Under the pieces are notes generated by a model, which ran no database searches, was not told where the DNA came from, and was given only the letters and a program-made list of their open reading frames with translations. DNA of 64,000 nt, from contig CANNAC010000003.1 in the NCBI GenBank assembly GCA_947502495.1, positions 1-64,000 of the forward strand, given 5' to 3'. This stretch comes from an uncultured Flavobacteriaceae bacterium. Its GTDB lineage: Bacteria; Bacteroidota; Bacteroidia; Flavobacteriales; Flavobacteriaceae. Shown here piece after piece: positions 18,619 through 27,144 of the stretch. Both the position numbers and the translations under genes were made by a program. Each line of letters opens with the position of its first letter. Positions within the stretch are counted from its first letter, which is position 1.

Positions 18619-19494
18619 ATGAAAGAAAATAACATGCCTTTAAAAGTAAAAGATCATTCCGTTTCTGGTGAAACATTCCAATTAATAGAAAACAAAACCT
18701 ATGGTTTTTTAGAAACGACTCCGCAGCCAAAAGAAGAAAAACTTTCTGAATATTATAAAACCGAAGACTATATTTCGCATACAGATTCCAAACGAAATGT
18801 ACTTGAAAAAGTATATCACGTGGTTAGAAGTATTTCATTAAAACGAAAATTAAAACTTATTAATTCGTTTTCTTCTACAAATAGGCAACATAAGAATTCG
18901 GAAGAAAGAAACCTTTTAGACGTTGGTTGTGGTACTGGGGATTTTTTACAAGTTGCTCAAAATAATAAATGGCAGGTTTCTGGAATAGAACCAAATCAAG
19001 AAGCAAGAGATATTGCAAATAGAAAAACCAGTAATGCGGTTTCTAAAACAGAACAGTTATTCGCATTTAAAAAACATAGTTTTGATGTTATTACGCTTTG
19101 GCATGTTTTAGAACATGTTCCAAATTTGGAAGAACAGGTTTCGGTTTTTAAAAGTTTATTAAAAGAAAATGGCACTTTAATTATTGCTGTACCTAACTAT
19201 AAAAGTTATGATGCAAAACATTATAAAAACTTTTGGGCAGCTTTAGATGTGCCAAGACACCTTTGGCATTTTAATCAAGATTCTATTTCTAAACTTTTTG
19301 CTAAAGAAAACATGAAAGTGGTAAAAACGCTTCCAATGCAATTTGATGCGTATTATGTAAGCTTACTTTCTGAAAAATATAAATCTGGATTTATGAATCC
19401 GATCAAAGCGTTTTGGTTCGGATTTCTTTCTAATTGGAAAGGAAGGCGTTCTGGAGAGTATTCTTCCTTAATTTATGTATTAAAAAACAGCTAA
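18619..19494 (+). CDS. Class I SAM-dependent methyltransferase
   Basis: This 291-residue cytosolic enzyme has the SAM-binding motif I LLDVGCGTGDF (about residues 99-109), the motif II acidic residue in SGIEPNQEA, and DVITLWHVLEHV as motif IV. The closing PRHLWHF segment is typical of Bacteroidota methyltransferases of the UbiG/Methyltransf_23 group. The substrate is unknown. The ATG at 18619 was chosen; a TTG at 18598 and an ATG at 18634 are also in frame. It lies downstream of the lipoprotein gene, with about 210 gene-free bases after it. Confidence 0.85.
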   Translation: MKENNMPLKVKDHSVSGETFQLIENKTYGFLETTPQPKEEKLSEYYKTEDYISHTDSKRNVLEKVYHVVRSISLKRKLKLINSFSSTNRQHKNSEERNLLDVGCGTGDFLQVAQNNKWQVSGIEPNQEARDIANRKTSNAVSKTEQLFAFKKHSFDVITLWHVLEHVPNLEEQVSVFKSLLKENGTLIIAVPNYKSYDAKHYKNFWAALDVPRHLWHFNQDSISKLFAKENMKVVKTLPMQFDAYYVSLLSEKYKSGFMNPIKAFWFGFLSNWKGRRSGEYSSLIYVLKNS

Positions 19495-19668
19495 TTCTTA
19501 TTTTAAACAACTCTAATCGGTTTTTGGGTTTAAAAACAATAAGAAACACCTTGTTTTTTCAAAAACAGCTCAAATCGTCTTATTTAAGGTTGTTTTTAAT
19601 AAATTTTAATTATTGCATCTGTATTTTGTATAAGTATATTTTATACAAGTAATTTCCTTTCCTTTTTT

Positions 19669-19676
19669 TACATTTG
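19669..19676 (+). promoter_or_regulatory. -7 element for the OmpH-like gene
   Basis: TACATTTG matches TAnnTTTG and ends 30 bases before the ATG at 19707. A -33 box is not apparent. The rest of the gap 19495-19668 holds only A/T-rich sequence and a weak GTATAA/TTATAC hairpin near 19628-19646. Confidence 0.5.
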
Positions 19677-19706
19677 CGCAGATTTAAAAATAAATAATCA
19701 CACACC

Positions 19707-20216
19707 ATGAAAAAAATAATTTTAGCACTTGTAACCGTTTTCGTTTTTACTTCTTGTGAGCAACAAAAAATTGCTTTTATAGATAATGGAGAATTGATCA
19801 ATGAATATCAAGGGAAAAAAGACATTGAAGCGAAATTTAAAATTAAAGATGAAGCTTTTAAAAAGAATACCGATAGTTTAGCAAGTGGTTTCCAAATCGA
19901 AGCAAAAGCATTTGAATTGGCGGCAGCAAAAATGTCTCAAAGTAAGCAGCAAGAAAAATACCAAGAGTTAATGCAAAAACAACAAGGTTTGCAAAGACAA
20001 GTACAAATGCAACAACAAGCCATGCAACAAGAATTTCAAGTAGAAATTGATTCTGCTATTGTTAAAGTAAAAGAATTTGTAACAGATTACGGAAAGAAAA
20101 ACGGTTACACATATATCTTAGGTAAAAATGAAGCGGGTAGTGTAATGTATGGTAGCGAAGCTAACGATATTACAAAAGTAGTTACCGAAGCTTTAAACGC
20201 TACGTATACTAAATAA
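19707..20216 (+). CDS. OmpH/Skp-family periplasmic chaperone-like lipoprotein
   Basis: This 169-residue protein has a lipobox ending FTSC (Cys17), so it is probably membrane-anchored in the periplasm. After the opening strand KIAFIDNGELI it is a long Gln/Lys/Ala-rich coiled coil (about 40-125) that returns to a strand and helix at the C-terminus. This is the layout of the OmpH/Skp chaperones, which bind unfolded outer-membrane proteins. The Cys anchor is unlike soluble enterobacterial Skp. It is monocistronic and ends at a hairpin shared with holB. Confidence 0.85.
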   Translation: MKKIILALVTVFVFTSCEQQKIAFIDNGELINEYQGKKDIEAKFKIKDEAFKKNTDSLASGFQIEAKAFELAAAKMSQSKQQEKYQELMQKQQGLQRQVQMQQQAMQQEFQVEIDSAIVKVKEFVTDYGKKNGYTYILGKNEAGSVMYGSEANDITKVVTEALNATYTK

Positions 20217-20238
20217 AATAAAAGATAGTATTATTTTA

Positions 20239-20266
20239 AAAGTCAAGCTTATGCTTGGCTTTTTTT
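20239..20266. terminator. Terminator between the OmpH-like gene and holB
   Basis: An AGTCAAGC/GCTTGGCT stem (20241-20248 with 20253-20260, one G-T pair) with a 4-base loop is followed by seven T's. It overlaps the 3' end of holB on the opposite strand, so the two convergent transcripts share it. Confidence 0.75.
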
Positions 20267-21406
20267 ATGCAGTAATCTGGTTAGTTTTATAGATAAATCG
20301 GTAAGAATAATCTTAGAATTTCCATTACGTTCTATGTGGTAAATCGCATCTTGTAACTCATTTGATATTTCTAAAATATTGTTACCATGTATAAATGGAG
20401 CAAAGTTTTCTAGTTTAAATTTTTCGGTTTTAGGCTCAAAATATACTAGTTCATTCGCATTATAATTCAATAATAATGCTTGTCTGAAAAAGTCAATGCA
20501 AAACTGAAGAAATTGTTTTTGAGTTTCTCTTCCTGTTTTAGCGATATCTTCACTCCAAGAAATCAAATCGTGAATTGCTGCCTTATTTCCCTTTGCTTTA
20601 AAGGCACTTCTAATCCAAAAGATAAACCAAGTTTCAAACTGAATATCTTCACTATCTTGGTATACTAAATCGCAAGCTTTGTTGTAGTTTCCGTTGGCTT
20701 GATGCGCAATTTTGGTTGCTACAGAATCGTCTAAATTGTATTGTTTTATTAACCCTTCTTTTACATCGTTTTCTGCCAATGGAGGAAAGTGTAAAATTTG
20801 GCAACGAGATTTAATGGTGTTAATAATTTGCTCTTCATCTTCTGCAATAAGAAGAAATATCGTTTTGTTTGGTGGCTCTTCAATTAGCTTTAAAAGCTTG
20901 TTGGAAGCTGCGGTATTCATCTTTTCTGCCATCCAAATGATCATTATTTTATAACCACCTTCATAAGATTTTAAGGTAAGAGATTTTACCACCTGAAGTG
21001 CCTCTTCTACACCAATTTGACCTTGTTTGTTATCGACACCAAGTAGTTTGTACCAATCAAACAGATTGCCATAAGGTTGCTCTTTTAATAGTTGTCTCCA
21101 TTCTTCTAAATAGTAACTAGAAACCGGTTTACTTTTTACTTTATCACTGGTAGTAACAGGAAAAGCGAAGTGAAGATCTGGATGAGAAAGGTTATTGAAT
21201 TTAAGGTTACAAGCCGCGTTTCCGTTGCTGTTCTCTTTTTCTGTATTACCACATAAAACGTATTGTGCATAAGCAATAGCCATTGGTAGTGTTCCAGAAC
21301 CTTCTGGGCCTACAAATAATTGTGCATGTGCAATTCTACCGTTATCAACACTTTGTGTTAAATGGTTTTTTATATGTTCTTGTCCTAAAATATCACTAAA
21401 AAGCAT
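20249..21406 (-). CDS. holB: DNA polymerase III delta-prime subunit
   Basis: The delta-prime subunit is part of the clamp loader that opens the beta sliding clamp at primed sites. The 385-residue AAA+ protein begins MLFSDILGQEHIKNHL, the usual N-terminus of the family. It has the degenerate nucleotide-binding region VGPEGSGTLPMA (no canonical GxxxxGKT Walker A, as expected for delta-prime) and the sensor-like segment AASNKLLKLIEEPP with IKSRC. An ATG-like TTG 51 bases upstream is not needed and falls upstream of the -7 box. The start lies four bases from a perfect promoter element, so the message should be leaderless or nearly so. Confidence 0.92.
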   Translation of the reverse strand: MLFSDILGQEHIKNHLTQSVDNGRIAHAQLFVGPEGSGTLPMAIAYAQYVLCGNTEKENSNGNAACNLKFNNLSHPDLHFAFPVTTSDKVKSKPVSSYYLEEWRQLLKEQPYGNLFDWYKLLGVDNKQGQIGVEEALQVVKSLTLKSYEGGYKIMIIWMAEKMNTAASNKLLKLIEEPPNKTIFLLIAEDEEQIINTIKSRCQILHFPPLAENDVKEGLIKQYNLDDSVATKIAHQANGNYNKACDLVYQDSEDIQFETWFIFWIRSAFKAKGNKAAIHDLISWSEDIAKTGRETQKQFLQFCIDFFRQALLLNYNANELVYFEPKTEKFKLENFAPFIHGNNILEISNELQDAIYHIERNGNSKIILTDLSIKLTRLLHKKSQA

Positions 21407-21410
21407 AAGG

Positions 21411-21445
21411 CAAATATAGTTTTTATCCTTAAAAGGAAACACAAA
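21411..21445 (-). promoter_or_regulatory. holB promoter, leaderless geometry
   Basis: On the minus strand TTTG (21445-21442), a 23-bp spacer and TATATTTG (21418-21411) give a complete Bacteroidota promoter. Four bases separate the final G from the A of the holB ATG, exactly as at folB. Confidence 0.65.
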
Positions 21446-21587
21446 ACGAAACTTCAATTTTAAAGAAAATGGATGCGTTCTATAATTAATTAGAGCTATA
21501 AAAGCATGATAATTAACGATTAAATGCTAAAAACACAGATAAAGTGTTTTTATTTCCTATCTTGTACCTCCCAAATTCCTACCCAAA

Positions 21588-22805
21588 ATGAAAAACCTAC
21601 TTAAATACAGCTTTGCTGTACTTATTGTGTTTTCTACAAATGCACAAAAGTTAGAACCATTAGAACCTATTCAAGAACGTCCTTTAAGCACACAAAAAGA
21701 ATTTTATATTCAAGGAGATGCTATCGCTATTGGTAATAATATTTTAAGCGAGCATGCGAATCAAGACTATAATGAAGTGGGTTTGATTAATGACAGAGTA
21801 GAAATGAAATATGTAGATATTGACAATGACAATGCTACTTTTAGTTCTAGTGCTGCAGAACTGCAATTACCAAAAAACACAAATAAAATAAAGTTTGCTG
21901 CTTTATATTGGAGTGCTACTTATGGTTTTAAAAAAGGCCAATACAAAGTGGTGAACAACAAAATGGTTGTGAAAGGTAAAGGAGAAAGAGACACGACATT
22001 TAATTACATAAAATTTAAAACGCCAAATCAAGGATATAAAAACATAAAAGGAGAAGTGATTTTTGATGGTCACGATAAAAAATTCTTCGCTGCAAATTCG
22101 CCGTATGTTTGTTATGCAGAGGTAACTTCAATCTTGCAAAGTAGCAATTCAAATGGATACTTTACCGTTGCAAATGTAAGAGCTACGGAAGGTGTTATCA
22201 CCGGCGGGAGTTCTGCCGGTTGGGTTTTATATGTGGTTTACGAACAAGAAGACGCAAGTCCTAAATACATAAGAACGCATCACGGATTATCTCTTTTAAA
22301 TAAAGAACCATTAGATATTAGTTTAAATAATTTTAGGACGAAAGAACTTGGTGCGGTTGAAGCAAGTATTACCATGGCAGCCATTGAAGGAGATGCGAAG
22401 CTAAAAACAGACAAATGTGCTATTTTTAGTGAGAAAGAAAATCGGTTTATTAACATGAGTTCAGATCTAAGACCAGAATCCAATTTCTTTAATAGTAAGA
22501 TTACAAATAATGAAGAATATGTAACCGAAAGACTTCCTAAAAGTGAGAATACCTTAGGATTCGATCTTGTCACATTTAATATTCCTAACACCAATAATGC
22601 TTTATTAGGGAATAATCAAAAGCAATTAGATTTCAAAGTCTACACAAAAGCAGATCGATTTTATATGTTTTTTACTGCTTTTAAAACAGATATTAGCGAA
22701 AGTTGCTATATCGAAAACAACCTAGAAAACAACGACTTATTGGTTGCAGTGGATGTTTTAAAGGAAGCAAAACCAGTGGTTGGTAATATAGAAGACGAAG
22801 AGTAA
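21588..22805 (+). CDS. Secreted protein resembling the N-terminal module of flavobacterial adhesins
   Basis: This 405-residue protein has a signal peptide (about 1-19, cleavage after NAQ). The beta-rich body contains the segments IKFAALYWSATYG, YVCYAEVTSILQ and GSSAGWVLYVVYE. These are characteristic of the N-terminal domain of very large surface proteins that carry gliding-motility-associated or T9SS C-terminal domains. Here the module stands alone: no T9SS sorting domain and no repeat region follow, and the C-terminus ends in an acidic EDEE. It is monocistronic with a terminator at 22835-22894. Whether it is a free-standing family member or a shortened adhesin cannot be decided from one genome. 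Confidence 0.65.
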   Translation: MKNLLKYSFAVLIVFSTNAQKLEPLEPIQERPLSTQKEFYIQGDAIAIGNNILSEHANQDYNEVGLINDRVEMKYVDIDNDNATFSSSAAELQLPKNTNKIKFAALYWSATYGFKKGQYKVVNNKMVVKGKGERDTTFNYIKFKTPNQGYKNIKGEVIFDGHDKKFFAANSPYVCYAEVTSILQSSNSNGYFTVANVRATEGVITGGSSAGWVLYVVYEQEDASPKYIRTHHGLSLLNKEPLDISLNNFRTKELGAVEASITMAAIEGDAKLKTDKCAIFSEKENRFINMSSDLRPESNFFNSKITNNEEYVTERLPKSENTLGFDLVTFNIPNTNNALLGNNQKQLDFKVYTKADRFYMFFTAFKTDISESCYIENNLENNDLLVAVDVLKEAKPVVGNIEDEE

Positions 22806-22834
22806 AACACCATTAATTCGTATACTAATAAAAA

Positions 22835-22894
22835 TATTGCGCATATTATTTATTTTGAAGACCTTTAGCATTCAAAATAATATGCGCAATTTTT
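22835..22894 (+). terminator. Long imperfect hairpin terminator
   Basis: Arms at 22835-22858 and 22871-22894 pair over about 20 positions around the core ATTGCGCATATTATT, with a 4-base bulge. The hairpin is followed by T's and lies 30 bases past the upstream stop and just before pgk. Confidence 0.7.
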
Positions 22895-22907
22895 ATATAT
22901 CACAAAA

Positions 22908-24095
22908 ATGAAAACACTAAACGACTTCCACTTTAAAAACAAAAAAGCATTAATACGAGTAGATTTTAATGTCCCATTAAATGAAAATTTTAAAGTTACA
23001 GATGCTACTAGAATCCGTTCTGCAAAACCAACTATTATTAAAGTTTTAGAAGATGGAGGAAGCTGTATTTTAATGTCGCATTTAGGAAGACCAAAAGGTG
23101 TTCAAGACGAATTTTCTTTACGTCATATTGCAAATGAAATTGAAGAAATCATCGGAGTAGAAACAAAGTTTGTTGCTAATTGTGTTGGTAAAGATGCAGA
23201 AGAAGCAGCAAAAAACTTAAAACCAGGCGAAATTCTGTTATTAGAAAATTTACGTTTCCATGAAGAAGAAACTGCAGGAGATAAGGACTTTGCAGAAGGG
23301 CTTTCCAAATTAGGAGATATCTATGTCAATGATGCTTTTGGTACAGCGCACCGTGCACATGCTTCCACAACCGTTGTTGCTCAGTTTTTTCCAGAGAACA
23401 AATGTTTTGGCTATTTATTAGCGCAAGAAATAGAAAGCATTAAAAAGGTAATGGAGACAGGAGAAAAACCGGTTCTTGCTATTTTAGGAGGAGCAAAAGT
23501 ATCTTCAAAAATTACAATAATTGAAAACATTTTAGATAAAGTAGATCATCTAATAATTGGTGGAGGAATGAGCTTCACTTTTATTAAAGCGCAAGGCGGA
23601 CAAGTAGGAGATTCTATTTGTGAGGACGATAAAATGCCACTTGCTTTAGAAATTTTAAAACAAGCAAAAGAAAAAGGAGTTCAAATTCATATTCCTGTAG
23701 ATGTTTTGGCTGCAAATGCGTTTAGTAACGATGCAGAAACACAAGTTTGCGATATAAATAAAATTCCAGATGGTTGGCAAGGTTTAGATTGCGGACCAAA
23801 ATCAAAAGAAATTTTTAACGATGTCGTATTGCAGTGTAAAACGATACTTTGGAACGGCCCTTTAGGTGTTTTCGAAATGCAAAATTTTGCAAGCGGAACC
23901 ATTGCTTTAGGAGATTCCATTTCTGAAGCAACGAAAAACGGCGCTTTTTCATTAGTTGGTGGTGGTGATTCTGTTGCTGCAGTAAAACAATTTGGCTTTG
24001 AAAAGAAAGTAAGTTACGTAAGTACTGGTGGAGGAGCAATGCTAGAAAGCCTAGAAGGTAAAACGCTTCCAGGAATTGCCGCTATTTTAGAATAG
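22908..24095 (+). CDS. pgk: Phosphoglycerate kinase
   Basis: Pgk transfers phosphate from 1,3-bisphosphoglycerate to ADP in glycolysis, or the reverse in gluconeogenesis. The 395-residue protein shows the N-domain substrate loop RVDFNVPLN (residues 17-25), the SHLGRPKG segment, [13 protein letters not shown], the hinge and the C-domain nucleotide motif [13 protein letters not shown] near the C-terminus. Length and all main motifs are normal. It stands alone, preceded by a terminator hairpin; no other glycolytic gene is adjacent. Confidence 0.97.
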   Translation: MKTLNDFHFKNKKALIRVDFNVPLNENFKVTDATRIRSAKPTIIKVLEDGGSCILMSHLGRPKGVQDEFSLRHIANEIEEIIGVETKFVANCVGKDAEEAAKNLKPGEILLLENLRFHEEETAGDKDFAEGLSKLGDIYVNDAFGTAHRAHASTTVVAQFFPENKCFGYLLAQEIESIKKVMETGEKPVLAILGGAKVSSKITIIENILDKVDHLIIGGGMSFTFIKAQGGQVGDSICEDDKMPLALEILKQAKEKGVQIHIPVDVLAANAFSNDAETQVCDINKIPDGWQGLDCGPKSKEIFNDVVLQCKTILWNGPLGVFEMQNFASGTIALGDSISEATKNGAFSLVGGGDSVAAVKQFGFEKKVSYVSTGGGAMLESLEGKTLPGIAAILE

Positions 24096-24180
24096 TACCT
24101 ACCAACTACAAACTTTTTTATTTTAATAAAACACGAATTTAGTATCTTATACGTTACAAGAAGACGCTAATTATACAATC

Positions 24181-25770
24181 ATGCAATTACAAAAACTTTT
24201 TTTCTTTGTTTATCTTTTAGGTCTTGGTATGCTTCAAGCACAAGATACTTTACAAGTAACTACAGAAAATATACGCCTTACAGAACAACAATTAGAAGCT
24301 GGTGAAAATTACGTTATAGATACCATAGTCGATGGGCAAGCTTTCTATAAAAAGGAACTAAATATTGTTAAAGAACTAGATCTAAATGCCGAACTTTTAG
24401 ATAATGCGCACGCAGCTGAAATTGACGAAAAATGGCTAGAAGAATTATATAGTAACTCTTTGTTTGATACTATTTACAAAGCCGTTGGTGACTTAGATTA
24501 TAAAGATGTTTATTATCCAGAATTATCTACCGAACTACTAAAAACTAGGCTTGCAGAATTAAACGCAAGAACCCCTTTTAATGTAGAATATAATCCCTCG
24601 TTAGAAAGCGTAATAAAATCCTTTTTAAAACATAGAAGAAGATCTTTTGAGAAATTAATGGGCTTAGGGCATTACTATTTCCCAATGTTTGAGCGAGAAT
24701 TAGATAATTATAACATTCCGTTAGAAATGAAATATCTAGCGATTGTAGAATCTGCTTTAAAACCAAGAGCGCGATCTAGGGTTGGCGCAACCGGTTTATG
24801 GCAATTTATGTTTGCAACAGGAAAGCAATATGGATTAGATGTAAGTTCTTATGTGGACGAGCGTAGTGATCCTATAAAATCTACAGAAGCAGCGTCTAAA
24901 TATTTATCTAGACTTTATGAAATTTTTGGCGATTGGGATCTTGCTCTTGCGGCATATAATTCTGGTCCAGGAAACGTAAGTAAAGCGATAAGACGTTCTG
25001 GTGGTTATGAGAATTACTGGAATATTCGCCATAATCTTCCACGTGAAACAGCTGGTTATGTACCTGCTTTTTTAGCAACCATGTATATTTTTGAATTTGC
25101 GGAAGAGCACGGTTTTAAACCTGTAAAACCAGAATTTCAATATATAGAAACAGATACTGTTCATGTAAAACACATGATTACTTTAGATCAAGTTAGCGAA
25201 GCTACAGGAGTACAGATAGAAACGCTTCAGTTTTTAAATCCGTCGTATAAACTGGATATTATTCCTGTGGTAAAAGATGAAAACTATACGTTAAGATTAC
25301 CAAGAGATGTTGTTGGTAAATTTGTAAATAACGAAGAAGCTTTCTATGCTTTGGCTAAAGCGGAATTGGATAAAAGAGAAAAACAATTACCACAATTTTT
25401 TAATGCGGAAAGTAAAACTAGATATAAAGTGCAAAGTGGGGATTATCTCGGGAAAATTGCTAGAAAATTTGGTGTTCGCGTTAGTCAGTTAAAACAATGG
25501 AATGGATTACGAAGCAATAACCTAAAAATAGGACAACGCTTAACTATTTATCCTAGAAACACAGCGGCAACAACAAAAAGTACTCCCAAAAAACAAGCAA
25601 GTACTCCAATTCCGGCAAACGCTAAAACATATATGGTTAAAAGTGGAGACTCCCTTTGGAGCATTTCTCAAAAATTTCCAGGAACTTCTATTCAAAATAT
25701 TAGAGATTGGAATGATATTAGTGGTAACAATTTAAAACCAGGAATGAAGCTTGTAGTTTCTAAAAGCTAA
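24181..25770 (+). CDS. MltD-like membrane-bound lytic transglycosylase with two LysM domains
   Basis: The 529-residue protein has a signal peptide (about 1-20, ending LQA), an SLT (family 1) lytic transglycosylase domain (about 150-290) and two C-terminal LysM peptidoglycan-binding modules (about 414-459 and 481-528). The catalytic Glu190 lies in AIVESALKPRA, followed by GATGLWQFM and AAYNSGPGNV, all hallmarks of the MltD group. It cleaves the glycan strand of peptidoglycan in the periplasm. The next gene, encoding a DUF4837 lipoprotein, starts 23 bases downstream and is probably co-transcribed. The segment encoding PRETAGY contains a sequence close to parS (25035-25050). Confidence 0.9.
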   Translation: MQLQKLFFFVYLLGLGMLQAQDTLQVTTENIRLTEQQLEAGENYVIDTIVDGQAFYKKELNIVKELDLNAELLDNAHAAEIDEKWLEELYSNSLFDTIYKAVGDLDYKDVYYPELSTELLKTRLAELNARTPFNVEYNPSLESVIKSFLKHRRRSFEKLMGLGHYYFPMFERELDNYNIPLEMKYLAIVESALKPRARSRVGATGLWQFMFATGKQYGLDVSSYVDERSDPIKSTEAASKYLSRLYEIFGDWDLALAAYNSGPGNVSKAIRRSGGYENYWNIRHNLPRETAGYVPAFLATMYIFEFAEEHGFKPVKPEFQYIETDTVHVKHMITLDQVSEATGVQIETLQFLNPSYKLDIIPVVKDENYTLRLPRDVVGKFVNNEEAFYALAKAELDKREKQLPQFFNAESKTRYKVQSGDYLGKIARKFGVRVSQLKQWNGLRSNNLKIGQRLTIYPRNTAATTKSTPKKQASTPIPANAKTYMVKSGDSLWSISQKFPGTSIQNIRDWNDISGNNLKPGMKLVVSKS

Positions 25771-25793
25771 TACTTCTATAAAAACTAACAATT

Positions 25794-26774
25794 ATGCGTA
25801 ATTTTCTTTGTATTGCAATGGTAATCCTATTGTTTACATCTTGTGATGATAGTAAATCTTCTAACAAAAGAATCGTTTCAGCATCTTCAGGGACACTTAA
25901 TAATATATCTGTAGTTGTAGATAACGAACTTTGGGATGGTGAAGTAGGTGAGGCCATTAGAGGCGTGCTTGCAGCTCCTATTTATGGTTTACCACAAGAT
26001 GAGCCTATTTTTACAATGGCACAAATACCTCCACAAGTCTTTTCTGGCTTTGTAACCAAAAACAGAACGGTTTTAAAAATCGAAAAAGGAACAGCAGAAG
26101 CTGCTGTGAAAATTGCAAGTGATGTGTATGCAAAACCACAAAAACTAGTTTTAATTACAGGAAAAACAAATGCTGGGATCATAAAACAAATAAAAGATAA
26201 TGCGGTTAAAATAGTTGCAGCTTTTAAAAATGAAGAGCTAAAAGAAAAGCAACGAAGAATAAATTTATCTTTAAATAAAACGAATAGCATTCAAGAAAAA
26301 CTCGGGTTTTCTATAAACTTTCCTACGGCATACCGAATAGCAAAAGAAGAAAACAACGTGTTCTGGATTAGAAAAGATATTAATACAGGTACAACCAACC
26401 TAATGCTATATGCACTTCCATCTAATGCGATTAAGAAAAACGATAGCTTAATAAGTCAGATTATTAAAATTAGAGATTCTGTTAACAAAATTTATATTCC
26501 AGGAACAACAGAAGAGGCATATATGGTTACAGAAGATGCTTATGCGCCTTTTCTTTCAGAAACCATTGTAGACAACAAGCCAACGATAGAAACCAAAGGT
26601 ATTTGGGACATGGAAAATGCATTTATGTCTGGACCGTTTGTAAATTATATGATAGAAGACAAAGTAAACGATCGCTATGTTGTTATAGAAGGTTTTGCTT
26701 TTGCTCCTTCCGTTTCCAAACGAGATTATATGTTTGAGCTAGAAGCTATTATTAAATCTATAAAGATGGAATAG
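25794..26774 (+). CDS. DUF4837-family lipoprotein
   Basis: This 326-residue protein has a lipobox ending LFTSC (Cys17) followed by DDS, which in Bacteroidota can favour outer-membrane or surface sorting. The body includes ISVVVDNELWDGEVGEAIR, typical of DUF4837 proteins, which are found in Bacteroidota and have no known function. It lies 23 bases after the MltD-like gene and ends at a very strong terminator. A link to cell-wall turnover is inferred only from this neighbourhood. Confidence 0.85.
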   Translation: MRNFLCIAMVILLFTSCDDSKSSNKRIVSASSGTLNNISVVVDNELWDGEVGEAIRGVLAAPIYGLPQDEPIFTMAQIPPQVFSGFVTKNRTVLKIEKGTAEAAVKIASDVYAKPQKLVLITGKTNAGIIKQIKDNAVKIVAAFKNEELKEKQRRINLSLNKTNSIQEKLGFSINFPTAYRIAKEENNVFWIRKDINTGTTNLMLYALPSNAIKKNDSLISQIIKIRDSVNKIYIPGTTEEAYMVTEDAYAPFLSETIVDNKPTIETKGIWDMENAFMSGPFVNYMIEDKVNDRYVVIEGFAFAPSVSKRDYMFELEAIIKSIKME

Positions 26775-26790
26775 AGGTATTTAAATATAC

Positions 26791-26831
26791 AAAACAAAAA
26801 AACCAACGGATAACGTTGGTTTTTTTGTTTT
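26791..26831. terminator. Very strong bidirectional terminator
   Basis: A perfect 18-bp stem (26791-26808 with 26814-26831) with a 5-base loop GATAA lies between the DUF4837 gene (+) and tatA (-). A and T tracts flank the CCAACG core, so it works in both directions. Confidence 0.9.
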
Positions 26832-26849
26832 GTATAAAAAAGAAGGTAA

Positions 26850-27029
26850 TTATTCTTTTTTGTTTTCTTCTTCCTCTTCTTTAGTAGCGTCTTTGAATTC
26901 TTTAATTCCACTTCCTAGACCACGCATAAGTTCTGGGATTTTTTTACCACCAAAAATTAGTAAAATAACTACAGCAATTAATACTACTTGAGGCCAACCT
27001 ATAAAAAGAGGTATCATATTTAAAATCAT
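26850..27029 (-). CDS. tatA: Sec-independent protein translocase subunit TatA
   Basis: A 59-residue open frame on the minus strand encodes an N-terminal membrane helix ([18 protein letters not shown]), then the hallmark [20 protein letters not shown] and a Glu/Lys-rich tail, which is a complete TatA/E. TatA forms the variable pore of the twin-arginine pathway. The first ATG is at 27029; a second in-frame ATG at 27017 (MIPLF) is closer to the usual family start. The gene is short, so it is easily missed by length-filtered gene finding. It sits between the DUF4837 terminator and the divergent M23 peptidase gene; no tatC lies next to it in the window. Confidence 0.93.
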   Translation of the reverse strand: MILNMIPLFIGWPQVVLIAVVILLIFGGKKIPELMRGLGSGIKEFKDATKEEEEENKKE

Positions 27030-27046
27030 AATCTTTAAATTTAGAG

Positions 27047-27054
27047 CAAAGTTA
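27047..27054 (-). promoter_or_regulatory. -7 element for tatA
   Basis: On the minus strand TAACTTTG matches TAnnTTTG, 17 bases before the ATG at 27029. The -33 box is not clear. Confidence 0.45.
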
Positions 27055-27128
27055 ATAATTAAAGTTTAATATTATCGTTTAAACCACAACTTTAGTATAA
27101 TATTAAAGTAAGACTTTATAATTTTATA

Positions 27129-27136
27129 TACTTTTG
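27129..27136 (+). promoter_or_regulatory. -7 element for the M23 peptidase gene
   Basis: TACTTTTG matches TAnnTTTG and ends eight bases before the ATG at 27145, so the leader would be only a few bases. No clear -33 box is seen. Confidence 0.45.
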
Positions 27137-27144
27137 TTTTACGC

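Noticed and set aside
18815-18824. CACGTG core in the methyltransferase gene as a further parS site
   Set aside because: Only the central six bases match; the flanks do not follow the TGTTnCACGTGnAACA pattern.
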